Under the pieces are notes generated by a model. The model worked only from the letters and a program-made list of their open reading frames with translations, did not search any database and had not been told where the DNA came from. From Ruminiclostridium josui JCM 17888 (lineage in GTDB: Bacteria > Bacillota > Clostridia > Acetivibrionales > DSM-1351), in NCBI RefSeq assembly GCF_000526495.1, contig NZ_JAGE01000001.1, positions 3,356,001 to 3,420,000 of the forward strand: a DNA stretch of 64,000 nt, written 5' to 3'. Positions 1 through 8,880 of this stretch are shown here, piece by piece. A program made the position numbers and the translations under genes. How positions within the stretch are numbered: position 1 is the first letter of the stretch; the number at the start of each line of letters is the position of its first letter.

Positions 1-2
1 TA

Positions 3-1226
3 GGGGCATTTGCAGTATCAGCTGTAGGCATAGTAGATTCTATCAACTTTGTAGTTATGAATCTGTTTGTTGCTGTGTCCACAGGTGCCACAGTTACTAT
101 AGCACAGCATCTGGGAGCATCAAACAGGAAAGACGCTTCAAAGACTGCAGCTCAGGCAATTACGGCTGTGCTTTTAATGTCTACAATAGCAGGACTTGGA
201 CTATATGTGTTTGGAAACCAGATAATAAATTTCCTTTTTGGCGATGCCGAAAACACTGTTAAGTCGGCTGCCAGAACATACATGGTTTGTTCAGCTATAT
301 CATATCCGATACTGGGATTTTTTGATGTATGTACAGGTATATTAAGGGCAAGCAATAATTTCAGAGCATCAATGTTTGCAGTTGTTGCATCAAATTTGGT
401 TAATTTTATGGCTGGAGCCCTTTTGATTTTTGAATTTGATTTCGGGGTACTGGGAGCCGGAATCGGCCTGATATGTGCTCGACTAACAGGAGCAATCATT
501 GTAGGATATTCGTTACTTAAGTCACATCATTTGGATATTTTGCACAGCTCATTTAAGATTACTTCAAAAATATTAATGCCTGTTTTATATATAGGACTTC
601 CGGCAGGGATAGACAGTCTTGTTTTTAACGGAGGAAAACTTTTGGTGCAAACAATAGTGGCATCCCTTGGAACAGCTGCACTTGCTGCAAACAGTATTGC
701 AAGCTCCACCAACTCACTTCTGAATATACCGGGGAATGCAATAACAATAGTAGCAGTAACAGTTGTAGGCCACTATGCCGGAGCAGGATTAAAAGAGGAT
801 TTAAACAAGATTATAAAAAAGCTAATGGTTTATACAATGGTACTGTTAGGTGCTGTTTCTCTAGTATTTTTCCCATTTGTACACCATTTTCTTAAACTGT
901 ATTCACCTGCACCAGATGTGGCAAGTCTTGCATTGCATATAACATATCTTACACTTATATGTATACCGATTTTTTGGCCAGCGGCCTTTCTACTGCCAGC
1001 ATGTCTGAGAAGTACAAGGGATGTTGTATTTGTAACAGTGATTTCCATAATGAGTATGTGGGTTATAAGGGTTTTTGGAGGTTATATGTTAGTTAGATTT
1101 ACAGGCCTTGGACTTATGGGAATATGGGTAGCCTGGTGCTTTGACTGGGTAACAAGGGGAATTCCGTTCTTGGGAAGAGTATTTGCAAGGCGGTATGAAA
1201 AATACTTGCCACAAACAGATAAATGA
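3..1226 (+). CDS. MATE family multidrug/cation antiporter, 5' truncated by window edge
   Basis: Integral membrane transporter of the MATE family, which exports drugs or metabolites in exchange for Na+ or H+. The reading frame is open from base 3 without a stop, so the first ATG at 57 is internal and the start lies outside the window; 407 residues are visible. The segment VSTGATVTIAQHLG, just after the first visible helix, resembles the conserved MATE region that follows helix 1. A second, similar half begins near residue 200 (LPAGIDSLVFNGG), giving the family's two six-helix halves. The protein ends in a short basic tail. It is separated from rpsB by a promoter and is probably a different transcription unit. 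The substrate cannot be deduced. Confidence 0.85.
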   Translation, partial: GAFAVSAVGIVDSINFVVMNLFVAVSTGATVTIAQHLGASNRKDASKTAAQAITAVLLMSTIAGLGLYVFGNQIINFLFGDAENTVKSAARTYMVCSAISYPILGFFDVCTGILRASNNFRASMFAVVASNLVNFMAGALLIFEFDFGVLGAGIGLICARLTGAIIVGYSLLKSHHLDILHSSFKITSKILMPVLYIGLPAGIDSLVFNGGKLLVQTIVASLGTAALAANSIASSTNSLLNIPGNAITIVAVTVVGHYAGAGLKEDLNKIIKKLMVYTMVLLGAVSLVFFPFVHHFLKLYSPAPDVASLALHITYLTLICIPIFWPAAFLLPACLRSTRDVVFVTVISIMSMWVIRVFGGYMLVRFTGLGLMGIWVAWCFDWVTRGIPFLGRVFARRYEKYLPQTDK

Positions 1227-1254
1227 AGTGTCTTCTAAAAAATTATTAAAAAGA

Positions 1255-1283
1255 TTGATAAATATTTTTCAATGTGTTATACT
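1255..1283 (+). promoter_or_regulatory. Sigma-A type promoter for rpsB
   Basis: TTGATA (1255-1260) and TATACT (1278-1283) are separated by exactly 17 bases, a near-consensus vegetative promoter. Transcription would start near 1290, giving a leader of about 95 nt before rpsB. Confidence 0.75.
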
Positions 1284-1323
1284 ATCAAACGGCAAAATAC
1301 ACACGCATTTTTAAGTTAAGGTG

Positions 1324-1337
1324 TCGGACAGGTCCGA
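1324..1337 (+). other. Hairpin in the rpsB leader
   Basis: TCGGAC and GTCCGA are perfect complements with a tiny loop (more realistically a 5-bp stem with a four-base loop). It lies in the 5' leader of rpsB. In many bacteria S2 represses its own mRNA through the leader, so this could be part of such an element, but only the inverted repeat is seen. Confidence 0.4.
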
Positions 1338-1384
1338 TGAGACAGAAATGCGGAGGTATTAACTTTAACGGAGGTGTTTATATT

Positions 1385-2146
1385 ATGGCAGTTATTTCAA
1401 TGAAACAACTTTTGGAGGCAGGTGTTCACTTCGGTCACCAGACTAGAAGATGGAACCCTAAGATGGCAGAATATATCTTTACAGAGCGTAACGGTATATA
1501 CATCATAGACCTTCAGAAAACAGTAAAAAAGGTTGACGATGCATACTTCTTCATAAGAGAAGTAGCTATGAACGGACAGGATGTATTGTTTGTTGGAACT
1601 AAGAAACAAGCACAGGATTCAATCAAGGAAGAAGCTGAAAGAAGCGGACAGTTCTTTGTAAACAACAGATGGTTGGGCGGAATGCTTACAAACTTCAAAA
1701 CTATTACAAAGAGAATAGACAGACTTAATCAGTTAAATGCTATGGAAGCAGACGGAACTTTTGAAGTTCTTCCTAAGAAAGAAGTAAGCAAGCTAAAGAA
1801 AGAAATGGCTGATCTTGAAAAGAATCTTGGCGGAATCAAGAACATGAAGAAGCTTCCTGGTGCAATGTTTGTTGTTGACCCAAGGAAGGAAAGAAATGCT
1901 ATTCTTGAAGCAAAGAGACTTGGTATCCCAGTTGTAGCTATTGTTGATACAAACTGTGATCCTGATGAAGTTGATTTCGTAATCCCAGGTAATGACGATG
2001 CAATCAGAGCTGTTAAGCTTATTGCAGCTAAAATGGCTGATGCTGTTATAGAAGGACGTCAGGGAGAACAACTTTCAGAAACTCCTGTTGAAGAAACAGC
2101 TGAAGTTGTTGAAGAAGTACAGGAAGCTGTAGAAGCAGCAGAATAA
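1385..2146 (+). CDS. rpsB: 30S ribosomal protein S2
   Basis: Structural protein of the small ribosomal subunit, needed for S1 recruitment in bacteria that have it and for late 30S assembly. The start is placed at ATG 1385 because AACGGAGGTG lies just upstream and the protein then begins [20 protein letters not shown], the usual S2 N-terminus; an in-frame extension back to 1274 would include the promoter. The conserved [13 protein letters not shown] block is at residues about 15-27 and the region [16 protein letters not shown] near residue 180. The protein has 253 residues and ends in a Glu/Val/Ala-rich acidic tail of about 25 residues. It is followed by tsf, the usual partner. Confidence 0.97.
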   Translation: MAVISMKQLLEAGVHFGHQTRRWNPKMAEYIFTERNGIYIIDLQKTVKKVDDAYFFIREVAMNGQDVLFVGTKKQAQDSIKEEAERSGQFFVNNRWLGGMLTNFKTITKRIDRLNQLNAMEADGTFEVLPKKEVSKLKKEMADLEKNLGGIKNMKKLPGAMFVVDPRKERNAILEAKRLGIPVVAIVDTNCDPDEVDFVIPGNDDAIRAVKLIAAKMADAVIEGRQGEQLSETPVEETAEVVEEVQEAVEAAE

Positions 2147-2166
2147 TTTGATTTTAAAAGGGTATA

Positions 2167-2187
2167 TTATCAGGCAAAGCCTGATAA
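2167..2187 (+). other. Hairpin between rpsB and tsf
   Basis: TTATCAGGC, loop AAA, GCCTGATAA: a perfect 9-bp stem in the 125-nt rpsB-tsf spacer. No good T tract follows, so it is more likely an mRNA processing or stabilising stem, or a weak attenuator, than a full terminator. Confidence 0.5.
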
Positions 2188-2271
2188 TTATCCTTATGTT
2201 TATAATAAAATGATAATTAAATATTAGTCTTATTTTAATAGTAGGATAATAACGGTTTGGAGGATTCAAAG

Positions 2272-2919
2272 ATGATTACTGCTGAAATGGTAAGGCAGCT
2301 CCGCGAAAGAACCGGAGCAGGAATGATGGACTGCAAAAGAGCACTCACTGATGCAAACGGAGATGCTGAAAAAGCTATTGAATTGTTGAGAGAAAAAGGT
2401 TTATCTGCCGCAGCTAAGAAAGCTGGAAGAATTGCAGCTGAAGGTTTGGTTGAGGCATATATACACGGCGATGGAAGAATTGGTGTTCTTGTTGAAGTAA
2501 ATATTGAAACAGATTTTGCTGCAAGAGGAGACGAATTCAAACAGTTTGTTAAGGATGTTGCAATGCAGATAGCTGCAAGCAAGCCTGAATATGTTAAGAG
2601 AGAAGATGTTCCTGCTTCAGTTATTGAAAGGGAGAAGGAAATATTAAGAGCTCAAGCAAGAAATGAAGGAAAACCTGAAAAGATAATAGAAAAAATGGTT
2701 GAAGGCAGAATTGAAAAATTCTATGCTGAAAACTGTTTGTTGGAACAATCATTTATAAAAGATCCGGATATGACAGTTGGACAGTTGTTGACTGAAAAGA
2801 TAGCTCATATCGGTGAAAATATTTCAATCAGAAGGTTTGCTAGATTTGAACGAGGCGAGGGTATCGAAAAGAAAGAAGAAAACTTTGCTGATGAAGTAAT
2901 GAAACAAATAAATGGTTAA
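2272..2919 (+). CDS. tsf: Elongation factor Ts (short form)
   Basis: Guanine-nucleotide exchange factor that releases GDP from EF-Tu. ATG 2272 follows TTTGGAGGATTCAAAG; the in-frame TTG at 2257 overlaps that ribosome-binding site and is rejected. The N-terminal UBA-like domain carries [15 protein letters not shown] (residues about 11-25), and the region [15 protein letters not shown] (about 82-96) is the conserved contact with EF-Tu. At 215 residues it is the compact form, shorter than the ~280-300 residues of E. coli or B. subtilis EF-Ts, with a reduced second core subdomain; the reading frame ends cleanly, so this is a natural short form. It is presumably co-transcribed with rpsB and followed by a hairpin terminator. 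Confidence 0.95.
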   Translation: MITAEMVRQLRERTGAGMMDCKRALTDANGDAEKAIELLREKGLSAAAKKAGRIAAEGLVEAYIHGDGRIGVLVEVNIETDFAARGDEFKQFVKDVAMQIAASKPEYVKREDVPASVIEREKEILRAQARNEGKPEKIIEKMVEGRIEKFYAENCLLEQSFIKDPDMTVGQLLTEKIAHIGENISIRRFARFERGEGIEKKEENFADEVMKQING

Positions 2920-2923
2920 TATA

Positions 2924-2969
2924 AAAGGGAACATATTTATTGTATGTTCCCTTTATTCGGGCCTTTTTT
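2924..2969 (+). terminator. Terminator after tsf
   Basis: A perfect 12-bp stem (AAAGGGAACATA at 2924-2935 with TATGTTCCCTTT at 2943-2954) and a six-base T run 9 bases further on (2964-2969). The displaced T tract makes it a less-than-ideal intrinsic terminator. Confidence 0.6.
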
Positions 2970-3061
2970 GAAAATATACTCGAAAATATGTAACAATTTT
3001 ACTATAGATATGTATTCACCCAATGATTACATATATTACGAATTGAACGGGGGAAATATCC

Positions 3062-3769
3062 ATGAGCGAACTAAAATATAAAAGAGTAATGCTAAAAATC
3101 AGCGGGGAAGCACTTGCCGGTGATAAAGGACACGGTATTGATACCGATACAGTAAACGAAATATGTGAAAGAATATCAATAGTGCATAAAATGGGTGCTG
3201 AAATAGCTATTGTAGTAGGCGGAGGTAATTTCTGGAGAGGCAGAAGCGGAAAAGGTATGGACAGAACAACTGCAGACCATATGGGAATGCTTGCAACGGT
3301 AATTAATTCTCTTGGATTGCAGGATGCACTTGAATCTAGAGATATTCCCGTTAGAGTTCAAACTGCTATTGAAATGAGGCAGATTGCTGAGCCTTATGTA
3401 AGAAGAAAAGCTGTAAGACATCTTGAAAAGAAAAGAATAGTAATATTTGCCTGTGGAATGGGGAATCCTTATTTCTCAACTGATACAGCGGCAGCATTAA
3501 GAGCAGCTGAAATAGATGCCGAAATTATATTAATGGCAAAGAACGTTGATGGAGTTTATGACAGTGATCCCTCAAAGAATGTTAATGCGGTAAAATATGA
3601 CAAGCTTAGCTATCAGGAGTACCTGAACAAAGGACTATGTGCACTTGATTTGACAGCCGCTTCATTTTGCAAAGATAATGCAATACCAACCTTGGTTTTT
3701 GGCCTAAATGATCCGGATAATATAATCAGAGCTGTAAAAGGTGAAGAGATTGGTACTACTATATATTGA
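3062..3769 (+). CDS. pyrH: UMP kinase
   Basis: Phosphorylates UMP to UDP with ATP; a cytosolic hexamer of the amino-acid-kinase fold, specific to bacteria and archaea. Visible motifs are KISGEALAG at residues about 12-20 (phosphate binding), GGGNFWRGR near 57-65 (UMP and phosphate contacts), [11 protein letters not shown] near 76-86 (hexamer and UMP contacts) and VDGVYDSDP near 162-170 (nucleotide binding). The 235-residue length is usual. ATG 3062 is preceded by GGGGGAAA at the right spacing. The gene sits between tsf and frr as in most Firmicutes. The family is commonly inhibited by UTP and activated by GTP; nothing in the sequence shows transcriptional control beyond the upstream terminator. 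Confidence 0.97.
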   Translation: MSELKYKRVMLKISGEALAGDKGHGIDTDTVNEICERISIVHKMGAEIAIVVGGGNFWRGRSGKGMDRTTADHMGMLATVINSLGLQDALESRDIPVRVQTAIEMRQIAEPYVRRKAVRHLEKKRIVIFACGMGNPYFSTDTAAALRAAEIDAEIILMAKNVDGVYDSDPSKNVNAVKYDKLSYQEYLNKGLCALDLTAASFCKDNAIPTLVFGLNDPDNIIRAVKGEEIGTTIY

Positions 3770-3821
3770 AATCCTTCATAAATAAATGTATTATATAATT
3801 ATCAATTTAAGGAGGAGATTT

Positions 3822-4379
3822 ATGGATAAGGAACTTTACAAGCCAATCGAAGAAAAAATGAAAAAAACCATAAATGTATTAAGAGACAATCTTGCTGGAA
3901 TTAGAGCAGGAAGAGCGAATCCTGCAATATTGGATAAACTGACAATTGATTATTATGGTGCACCGACTCCTATTCAGCAGGTTGCAACAGTATCTGTACC
4001 TGAAGCCAGAGTTATCACAATTCAGCCTTGGGAAGCGAAACTGCTAAAAGACATTGAAAAGGAAATTCAAAAGTCTGATATAGGAATCAATCCTAACAAT
4101 GACGGTAAGGTTATAAGGCTTGTTTTCCCTGCGTTAACAGAAGAAAGACGTAAAGAACTTACAAAGCAAGCAAAAAAAGAAGGCGAAGAATCAAAAGTTG
4201 CTATAAGATCAATTAGAAGAGATTCTATTGAAACCATGAAAGCAAAGAAAAAGAGTGGCGAAATAACAGAAGATGATTTAAAGGATGCAGAAAAGGATAT
4301 TCAAAACCTTACTGACAAATATATTGCAGAAATAGACAAAATTATTGAAGCAAAAGACAAGGAAATAATGGAGGTATAA
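3822..4379 (+). CDS. frr: Ribosome recycling factor
   Basis: Splits post-termination ribosomes together with EF-G so that subunits can be reused. The 185-residue protein shows the family signature MKKTINVLRDNLAGIRAGRA near residues 11-30 and the long helical stretch ending in KDKEIMEV; domain II lies roughly at residues 31-105 (LTIDYYGAPTPIQQVA). ATG 3822 follows GGAGGAGATTT; an upstream in-frame ATG at 3786 has no ribosome-binding site. The downstream small gene starts 5 bases after the stop and uses the last bases of frr (GGAGGT, 4370-4375) as its ribosome-binding site, so the two are translationally linked. Confidence 0.97.
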   Translation: MDKELYKPIEEKMKKTINVLRDNLAGIRAGRANPAILDKLTIDYYGAPTPIQQVATVSVPEARVITIQPWEAKLLKDIEKEIQKSDIGINPNNDGKVIRLVFPALTEERRKELTKQAKKEGEESKVAIRSIRRDSIETMKAKKKSGEITEDDLKDAEKDIQNLTDKYIAEIDKIIEAKDKEIMEV

Positions 4380-4384
4380 CTTCG

Positions 4385-4645
4385 TTGGGTTATACGGAAA
4401 TAGAAAACAATGGTTGTACAGGAAATGAAGAGGTTAAGATGACCTCTTTCTGTAACAGCCTTATCGGATATACGGTGGGAGATGCACTAAAAGCGGCCGA
4501 ATACAGGGGATATTCCATAGACGGTATTTCTATTTCATCACCGCCTAAAATGAGTATTACTGAATATGATGATTCATTCAGAGTAATAAGAGCAAAGGCT
4601 ATTAATAATAAAAGCTTAAATATACTTGTTTGTAAACCCCTCTAA
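4385..4645 (+). CDS. Small conserved-looking protein of unknown function, single PASTA-like fold suspected
   Basis: 86 residues, not recognised as a named family. The likely start is TTG 4385, nine bases after GGAGGT inside the end of frr; the first internal ATG (residue 19, position 4439) lacks an equally good site. The segment from residue about 25, LIGYTVGDALKAAEYRGYS, resembles the start of a PASTA repeat (a VxGxTxxxAxxxLxxxGY pattern), and the end NNKSLNILVCKPL would fit a closing beta strand, but this is pattern resemblance only. There is no signal peptide or membrane segment, so it is expected in the cytosol. Its stop codon lies inside the loop of a terminator-like hairpin. Its place between frr and uppS suggests a role near wall lipid or translation genes, but no function is proposed. 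Confidence 0.7.
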   Translation: MGYTEIENNGCTGNEEVKMTSFCNSLIGYTVGDALKAAEYRGYSIDGISISSPPKMSITEYDDSFRVIRAKAINNKSLNILVCKPL

Positions 4646-4660
4646 ATCGAGGGGTTATTT
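4635..4660 (+). terminator. Hairpin terminator overlapping the stop codon of the small gene
   Basis: AACCCCTC (4635-4642) pairs perfectly with GAGGGGTT (4649-4656) and is followed by ATTTTAAA. The TAA stop (4643-4645) is in the loop. The T tract is short, so readthrough into uppS is likely. Confidence 0.55.
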
Positions 4661-4716
4661 TAAATATCATTACGTATTGTATGTAAAAATACATATAAAT
4701 AGGAGTTGGAAAATAT

Positions 4717-5472
4717 ATGGGGTTTTTTAACAGGATATTCCCCCAAAAGAGATTAGACAATAATTTTCAATGTATTCCGCAACACATAGCAATAATTCCT
4801 GATGGTAACGGAAGGTGGGCAAAAAAGAGAGGCTTACCAAGAAACGTAGGACATAGAGAAGGTTCAATGACGCTTAAAAAGGTTGTCATTTATTGCTCAA
4901 AGGTGGGAGTTAAATACTTGACAGTATACGCCTTTTCCACCGAGAACTGGAAAAGACCCAAAAGCGAAGTTGATGCACTTATGAACTTACTTTTAGAATT
5001 CCTTCGTAACGCAGAAAGAGAGCTGGAAGGAAGTAATGTAAAAATAAAGGTTATCGGCGATATTAACGGACTTCCGGAGGAACTTCAAAAGGAAATTGCA
5101 AGAGTTGAAAAGATGACCAGTGTAAATAATGGATTGAATTTGAATATTGCACTAAACTATGGTTCTAGGTTTGAAATATTACATGCAGTTAAAAATATAG
5201 CTAGTGAAATAAAAAACGGAAAACTAACAATAAATGATATAGATGAAAATCAAATGGAGCAGCATTTGTATACAAAAGGTACACCTGAGCCAGATTTACT
5301 CATTAGAACAAGCGGGGAGCAGAGAATCAGTAATTATCTGCTTTGGCAATGTGCATATACAGAGTTTTGGTTTACTGATACACTATGGCCTGATGTTAAC
5401 GAGAGCCATATTGCCGAGGCAATAAAAGCATTTGAGAAAAGAAATCGTAGGTATGGCGGAATAGAAAATTAA
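4717..5472 (+). CDS. uppS: Isoprenyl transferase (undecaprenyl diphosphate synthase)
   Basis: Condenses isopentenyl diphosphate units in cis onto farnesyl diphosphate to give the C55 lipid carrier for peptidoglycan and wall polymers. IIPDGNGRWAKKRG at residues 26-39 holds the catalytic Asp29 and the phosphate-binding Gly/Arg residues; the C-terminal signature RTSGEQRISNYLLWQCAYTE with the downstream acidic region (WPDV) binds the second diphosphate and Mg2+. The 251-residue length is typical of the cis-prenyltransferases. ATG 4717 has AGGAG upstream. It is followed by cdsA, dxr, rseP and ispG, so this block both makes the isoprenoid precursor (dxr, ispG) and uses it. Confidence 0.96.
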   Translation: MGFFNRIFPQKRLDNNFQCIPQHIAIIPDGNGRWAKKRGLPRNVGHREGSMTLKKVVIYCSKVGVKYLTVYAFSTENWKRPKSEVDALMNLLLEFLRNAERELEGSNVKIKVIGDINGLPEELQKEIARVEKMTSVNNGLNLNIALNYGSRFEILHAVKNIASEIKNGKLTINDIDENQMEQHLYTKGTPEPDLLIRTSGEQRISNYLLWQCAYTEFWFTDTLWPDVNESHIAEAIKAFEKRNRRYGGIEN

Positions 5473-5531
5473 TCACACTAAACATGAATATAATTAATCA
5501 TGCAGTGTTTTAAAAAAACATGGAGGTTCTT

Positions 5532-6359
5532 ATGGCAAGAACAAGAATAATAAGCGGACTGGTTGGATTGGTTTTATTAATTGGTGTTCTATATATGGGC
5601 TCTATTGTATTGGGAATTGCAGTTAGCATTATAGCTGCAATTGGTTTGTATGAATTTTATAATTCCATATCCAAAACAAAAGGAATACAGCCTATAAAAA
5701 TAGTTGGATATCTATCAATTGCTCCATTATTGATTTTGGGACTTGAAAAAACAGGCTGGTATAGTTTGGATTTGGGCACAATGACCGGAATATCTGTTTG
5801 CCTTATTATTTTTGCTAGTATGGCGGTTATTGTATTCGGACATAAGAAATACAATATAGTTGATGCCTGTGCAACAGCCTTTAGTGTAGCGTATATTCCA
5901 TTTCTTATGAGTTTTTTGATAATGCTAAGAAACATGGAATATGGAAACATACTCATATGGTTGATTTTTATAGGGGCATGGGGAACTGATACTCTGGCAT
6001 ATACATTTGGAAGATTGTTTGGTAAAAGAAAGATAATGCCTGAAATAAGCCCCAAGAAAACAATTGCTGGTGCTATAGGCGGAGTACTTGGATGTGTTTT
6101 GCTTATGATAGTTTTTGGTATTATTGTTTATAATTTCTTTGGGTTAAAGATGAGTTATGTTGTATTGGTTTTACTTGGCCTATTTTGCGGAATTATATCA
6201 CAGATAGGTGATTGGGCTGCATCAGCTATAAAAAGATATGTAAATGTAAAAGATTTTGGAAATATAATGCCGGGACACGGTGGAGTACTTGACAGGTTTG
6301 ACAGTATTTTGTTTGTTGCTCCTGTAATATATTACGTATTGGTTCTATTTATAAAATAA
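5532..6359 (+). CDS. cdsA: Phosphatidate cytidylyltransferase
   Basis: Makes CDP-diacylglycerol from phosphatidate and CTP, the branch point of phospholipid synthesis, in the cytoplasmic membrane. The 275-residue protein is almost entirely hydrophobic, with about eight membrane segments, and ends with the CDS signature: SAIKRYVNVKDFGNIMPGHG followed by GVLDRFDS (about residues 236-262), which contains the KD, PGHGG and D-R-D metal and substrate residues. ATG 5532 is chosen because GGAGG (5522-5526) lies five bases upstream; an in-frame ATG at 5520 would place that site inside the gene. A weak inverted repeat (ACACT...AGTGT, 5475-5508) lies in the spacer from uppS. Confidence 0.95.
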   Translation: MARTRIISGLVGLVLLIGVLYMGSIVLGIAVSIIAAIGLYEFYNSISKTKGIQPIKIVGYLSIAPLLILGLEKTGWYSLDLGTMTGISVCLIIFASMAVIVFGHKKYNIVDACATAFSVAYIPFLMSFLIMLRNMEYGNILIWLIFIGAWGTDTLAYTFGRLFGKRKIMPEISPKKTIAGAIGGVLGCVLLMIVFGIIVYNFFGLKMSYVVLVLLGLFCGIISQIGDWAASAIKRYVNVKDFGNIMPGHGGVLDRFDSILFVAPVIYYVLVLFIK

Positions 6360-6394
6360 TTAAGGGCTTTTCTTAGGCTTTCGGTGGTGTAACA

Positions 6395-7540
6395 ATGGCG
6401 AAAATTATATCCATAATAGGTTCAACAGGTTCCATAGGTAGACAAACCTTAGAGGCAGCAAAAAACCTTGGGGTTAAAGTTGCTGCTTTATCAGCTAATT
6501 CAAATATAGAGCTTTTGGAAAAGCAGGTACGTGAATTCTCTCCTGATATTGTATCGGTTGGGAATAGTGAGTTGGCAAAAGAAATGTCATATAGATTAAA
6601 AGATACCGGCGTAGAAGTGCTGTGGGGACAAGACGGTATGAAAAGGGTTGTAGAGCACTCTGAAACTGATACCGTAGTTACCTCTGTAGTGGGAACAGCA
6701 GGTTTGGTACCCACAATGCATGCTATAAGGCACAAAAAAAATATAGCACTTGCAAACAAGGAGACACTTGTAACTGCAGGGCAGCTGGTAATGGAAGAGG
6801 CAAAAAAAAATAATGTAAATATATTCCCTGTGGACAGTGAACACTCGGCTATATATCAGTGCCTTTTGGGGAATAAAGACAAGCAGGTAGAAAAAATAAT
6901 AATAACTGCTTCAGGGGGCCCATTTCGGGGTAAGAAAATAGAAGAGCTTAAAAATATAACACCCGCACAGGCATTAAAACATCCCAATTGGAGTATGGGA
7001 AACAAGATAACAATTGATTCAGCAACTCTTATGAACAAAGGACTTGAGGTAATCGAGGCAAAATGGCTGTTTCAGAGGGAGTTGGACAGTATTCAGGTTT
7101 TGGTTCATCCTCAAAGCATAATACATTCAATGGTACAATATGTGGATGGTTCGGTTATGGCGCAACTTGGTTCTCCTGACATGAGAATACCGATACAGTT
7201 GGCATTAACCTACCCAGACAGATGCCAAAATGATTTTAAAAAGCTGGATTTTCTTAAATGTCCTCCGTTAACCTTTGAAGAACCAGACATAGACACATTT
7301 AAATGTCTTCGTCTTGCATATATGTCATTGGATATAGGTGGGACAATGGCTGCGGCTATGAATGCTGCAAACGAGATTGCGGTTGCAGCATTTCTGGATA
7401 ATCGTATAGGCTTTACTGAAATTGCAGAAACAATAGAAAAAGTAATGCAAAAACATAATGTGAATATTTCTCCTTGTATGGATGATATAATAGAAGTGGA
7501 TTGCTGGGCAAGGGAAACAGCAAAACAACTTATAAATTAA
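6395..7540 (+). CDS. dxr: 1-deoxy-D-xylulose 5-phosphate reductoisomerase
   Basis: Second step of the MEP isoprenoid pathway: converts DXP to 2-C-methyl-D-erythritol 4-phosphate with NADPH and a divalent metal. GSTGSIGRQTL near residues 9-19 is the NADPH-binding turn; NKETLVTAG (about 122-130), VDSEHSAIYQC (about 146-156, metal-binding D and E) and the substrate loop around GNKITIDSATLMNKGLEVIEA complete the active site. 381 residues is standard. GGTGGTG precedes ATG 6395. Together with ispG 1.4 kb downstream it shows that this organism uses the MEP route. Confidence 0.97.
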   Translation: MAKIISIIGSTGSIGRQTLEAAKNLGVKVAALSANSNIELLEKQVREFSPDIVSVGNSELAKEMSYRLKDTGVEVLWGQDGMKRVVEHSETDTVVTSVVGTAGLVPTMHAIRHKKNIALANKETLVTAGQLVMEEAKKNNVNIFPVDSEHSAIYQCLLGNKDKQVEKIIITASGGPFRGKKIEELKNITPAQALKHPNWSMGNKITIDSATLMNKGLEVIEAKWLFQRELDSIQVLVHPQSIIHSMVQYVDGSVMAQLGSPDMRIPIQLALTYPDRCQNDFKKLDFLKCPPLTFEEPDIDTFKCLRLAYMSLDIGGTMAAAMNAANEIAVAAFLDNRIGFTEIAETIEKVMQKHNVNISPCMDDIIEVDCWARETAKQLIN

Positions 7541-7558
7541 CTAAAATTAAATTATTCT

Positions 7559-7570
7559 GCCGATTACGGC
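7559..7570 (+). other. Small GC hairpin directly before the rseP ribosome-binding site
   Basis: GCCG ATTA CGGC, a 4-bp stem, followed five bases later by GGAGGA of rseP. The same arrangement (GCCG ATAG CGGC, then GGAGG) occurs before rbfA at 20523-20534. The stem may keep the ribosome-binding site accessible. Confidence 0.35.
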
Positions 7571-7584
7571 TTATGGAGGATTGT

Positions 7585-8871
7585 ATGGGTATTTTACTGG
7601 CTATATTGGCCTTGAGTTTTTTAATAATAATTCATGAATTGGGTCACTTTTTAGTTGCAAAGGCATTCAATGTAAAAGTTAATGAATTTTCACTTTTTAT
7701 GGGGCCTAAAATCTTTAGTTTTGTCAGAGGCGAAACAACTTACTCATTAAGGCTAATTCCATTAGGCGGATATGTAAAAATGGAAGGAGAAGAAGAAGCC
7801 TCTGATGACGATAGGGCGTTTAATAAAAAACCCATTGGAGCAAGAGCTGCAATAATAGCGGCGGGACCAATAATGAACATAATTATTGCAGTGTTATTTG
7901 CATTTGCAATTATGGCTTACTCAGGGTTTTATACAAATGAGGTTAAGGCTGTATTACCGGGCTCAGCAGGCGAAAAGGCCGGAATACAGGTTGGAGACGT
8001 TCTTGAAAAATATAATGGGAAAAACATATATCAGGTAAATGACCTTGAGATATTTGCATACCCTCTTACCAATGAAAGCATAGACCTTCAAATAAGAAGA
8101 AATGGTGAAAGTAAGACTATTAGTTTTAAACCAGACAGAATGTCCGGATATAAGCTCGGTTTTTCACCTAAGGCGGAAAATGGCAGTGAATCCAATGTAG
8201 TAGCAAATGTAAGCGACAAATCTCCTGCTATGAAGGCCGGAGTTAAAGATGGAGACAGAATTGTAAAGCTTAACGGAACACCTGTTAATTCCCGTCAGGA
8301 TATAGCAGAAGCATTGGAAAAAATAAAGTTGAATAACGTAACTATAACAGTTAACAGAAACGGTAAAGACATAGAATTGACTCCGGTAGTGCCAATGCAA
8401 GGAAAAAATCCTGAATACTATGCTATTGGAGTTGATTTTAATCATACCAAAAGCGGAATATTTGCTACTTTAGGTCAAGCAGTAAAATATAACATATCAA
8501 TTGCAAGGTCAATTTATTACTCAATAGGATGGTTGTTTACCGGAACAGTTCCTGCAAGTGAACTTATGGGACCAGTAGGAATAACTACTACAATAAAAGA
8601 TGTAGTGCAGCAGGGACCGTCAGTAATGGATAAACTTATTAACCTATTATCATTTACAGCTATGATTAGTTTGAACCTTGGACTGGTAAACCTTATACCA
8701 TTCCCGGCACTAGACGGAAGTAAGCTGGTGTTATTACTTGTTGAGGGTATCCGTAAGAAACCTCTGAGTCCTGAAAGAGAAGCTCTGATTTCTATGATAG
8801 GATTTGTATTCCTTATAATGCTAATGATATATGCAACATTTAATGATATATTAAGAATAGGAAGAGGATAG
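7585..8871 (+). CDS. rseP: RIP (site-2) zinc metalloprotease, RseP/RasP family
   Basis: Intramembrane protease that cuts single-pass membrane proteins such as anti-sigma factors and signal-peptide remnants. IIHELGH places the zinc-binding HExxH at His17-Glu18-His21 in the first membrane helix; two PDZ-like domains follow (about residues 110-190 and 205-285), and the C-terminal motif LIPFPALDGSKL supplies the third metal ligand (Asp) in the LDG motif. Length after the chosen start is 428 residues, usual for versions with two PDZ domains. ATG 7585 follows GGAGGA by four bases; an upstream in-frame TTG at 7501 lies inside dxr and is rejected. Position between dxr and ispG is the classical Firmicutes arrangement. 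The natural substrate in this organism is unknown. Confidence 0.94.
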   Translation: MGILLAILALSFLIIIHELGHFLVAKAFNVKVNEFSLFMGPKIFSFVRGETTYSLRLIPLGGYVKMEGEEEASDDDRAFNKKPIGARAAIIAAGPIMNIIIAVLFAFAIMAYSGFYTNEVKAVLPGSAGEKAGIQVGDVLEKYNGKNIYQVNDLEIFAYPLTNESIDLQIRRNGESKTISFKPDRMSGYKLGFSPKAENGSESNVVANVSDKSPAMKAGVKDGDRIVKLNGTPVNSRQDIAEALEKIKLNNVTITVNRNGKDIELTPVVPMQGKNPEYYAIGVDFNHTKSGIFATLGQAVKYNISIARSIYYSIGWLFTGTVPASELMGPVGITTTIKDVVQQGPSVMDKLINLLSFTAMISLNLGLVNLIPFPALDGSKLVLLLVEGIRKKPLSPEREALISMIGFVFLIMLMIYATFNDILRIGRG

Positions 8872-8880
8872 GGGTTTAAA

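Noticed and set aside
2257-2919. tsf reading frame considered as truncated or broken
   Set aside because: The short 215-residue form ends cleanly and is followed by a terminator; compact EF-Ts is known in related bacteria.
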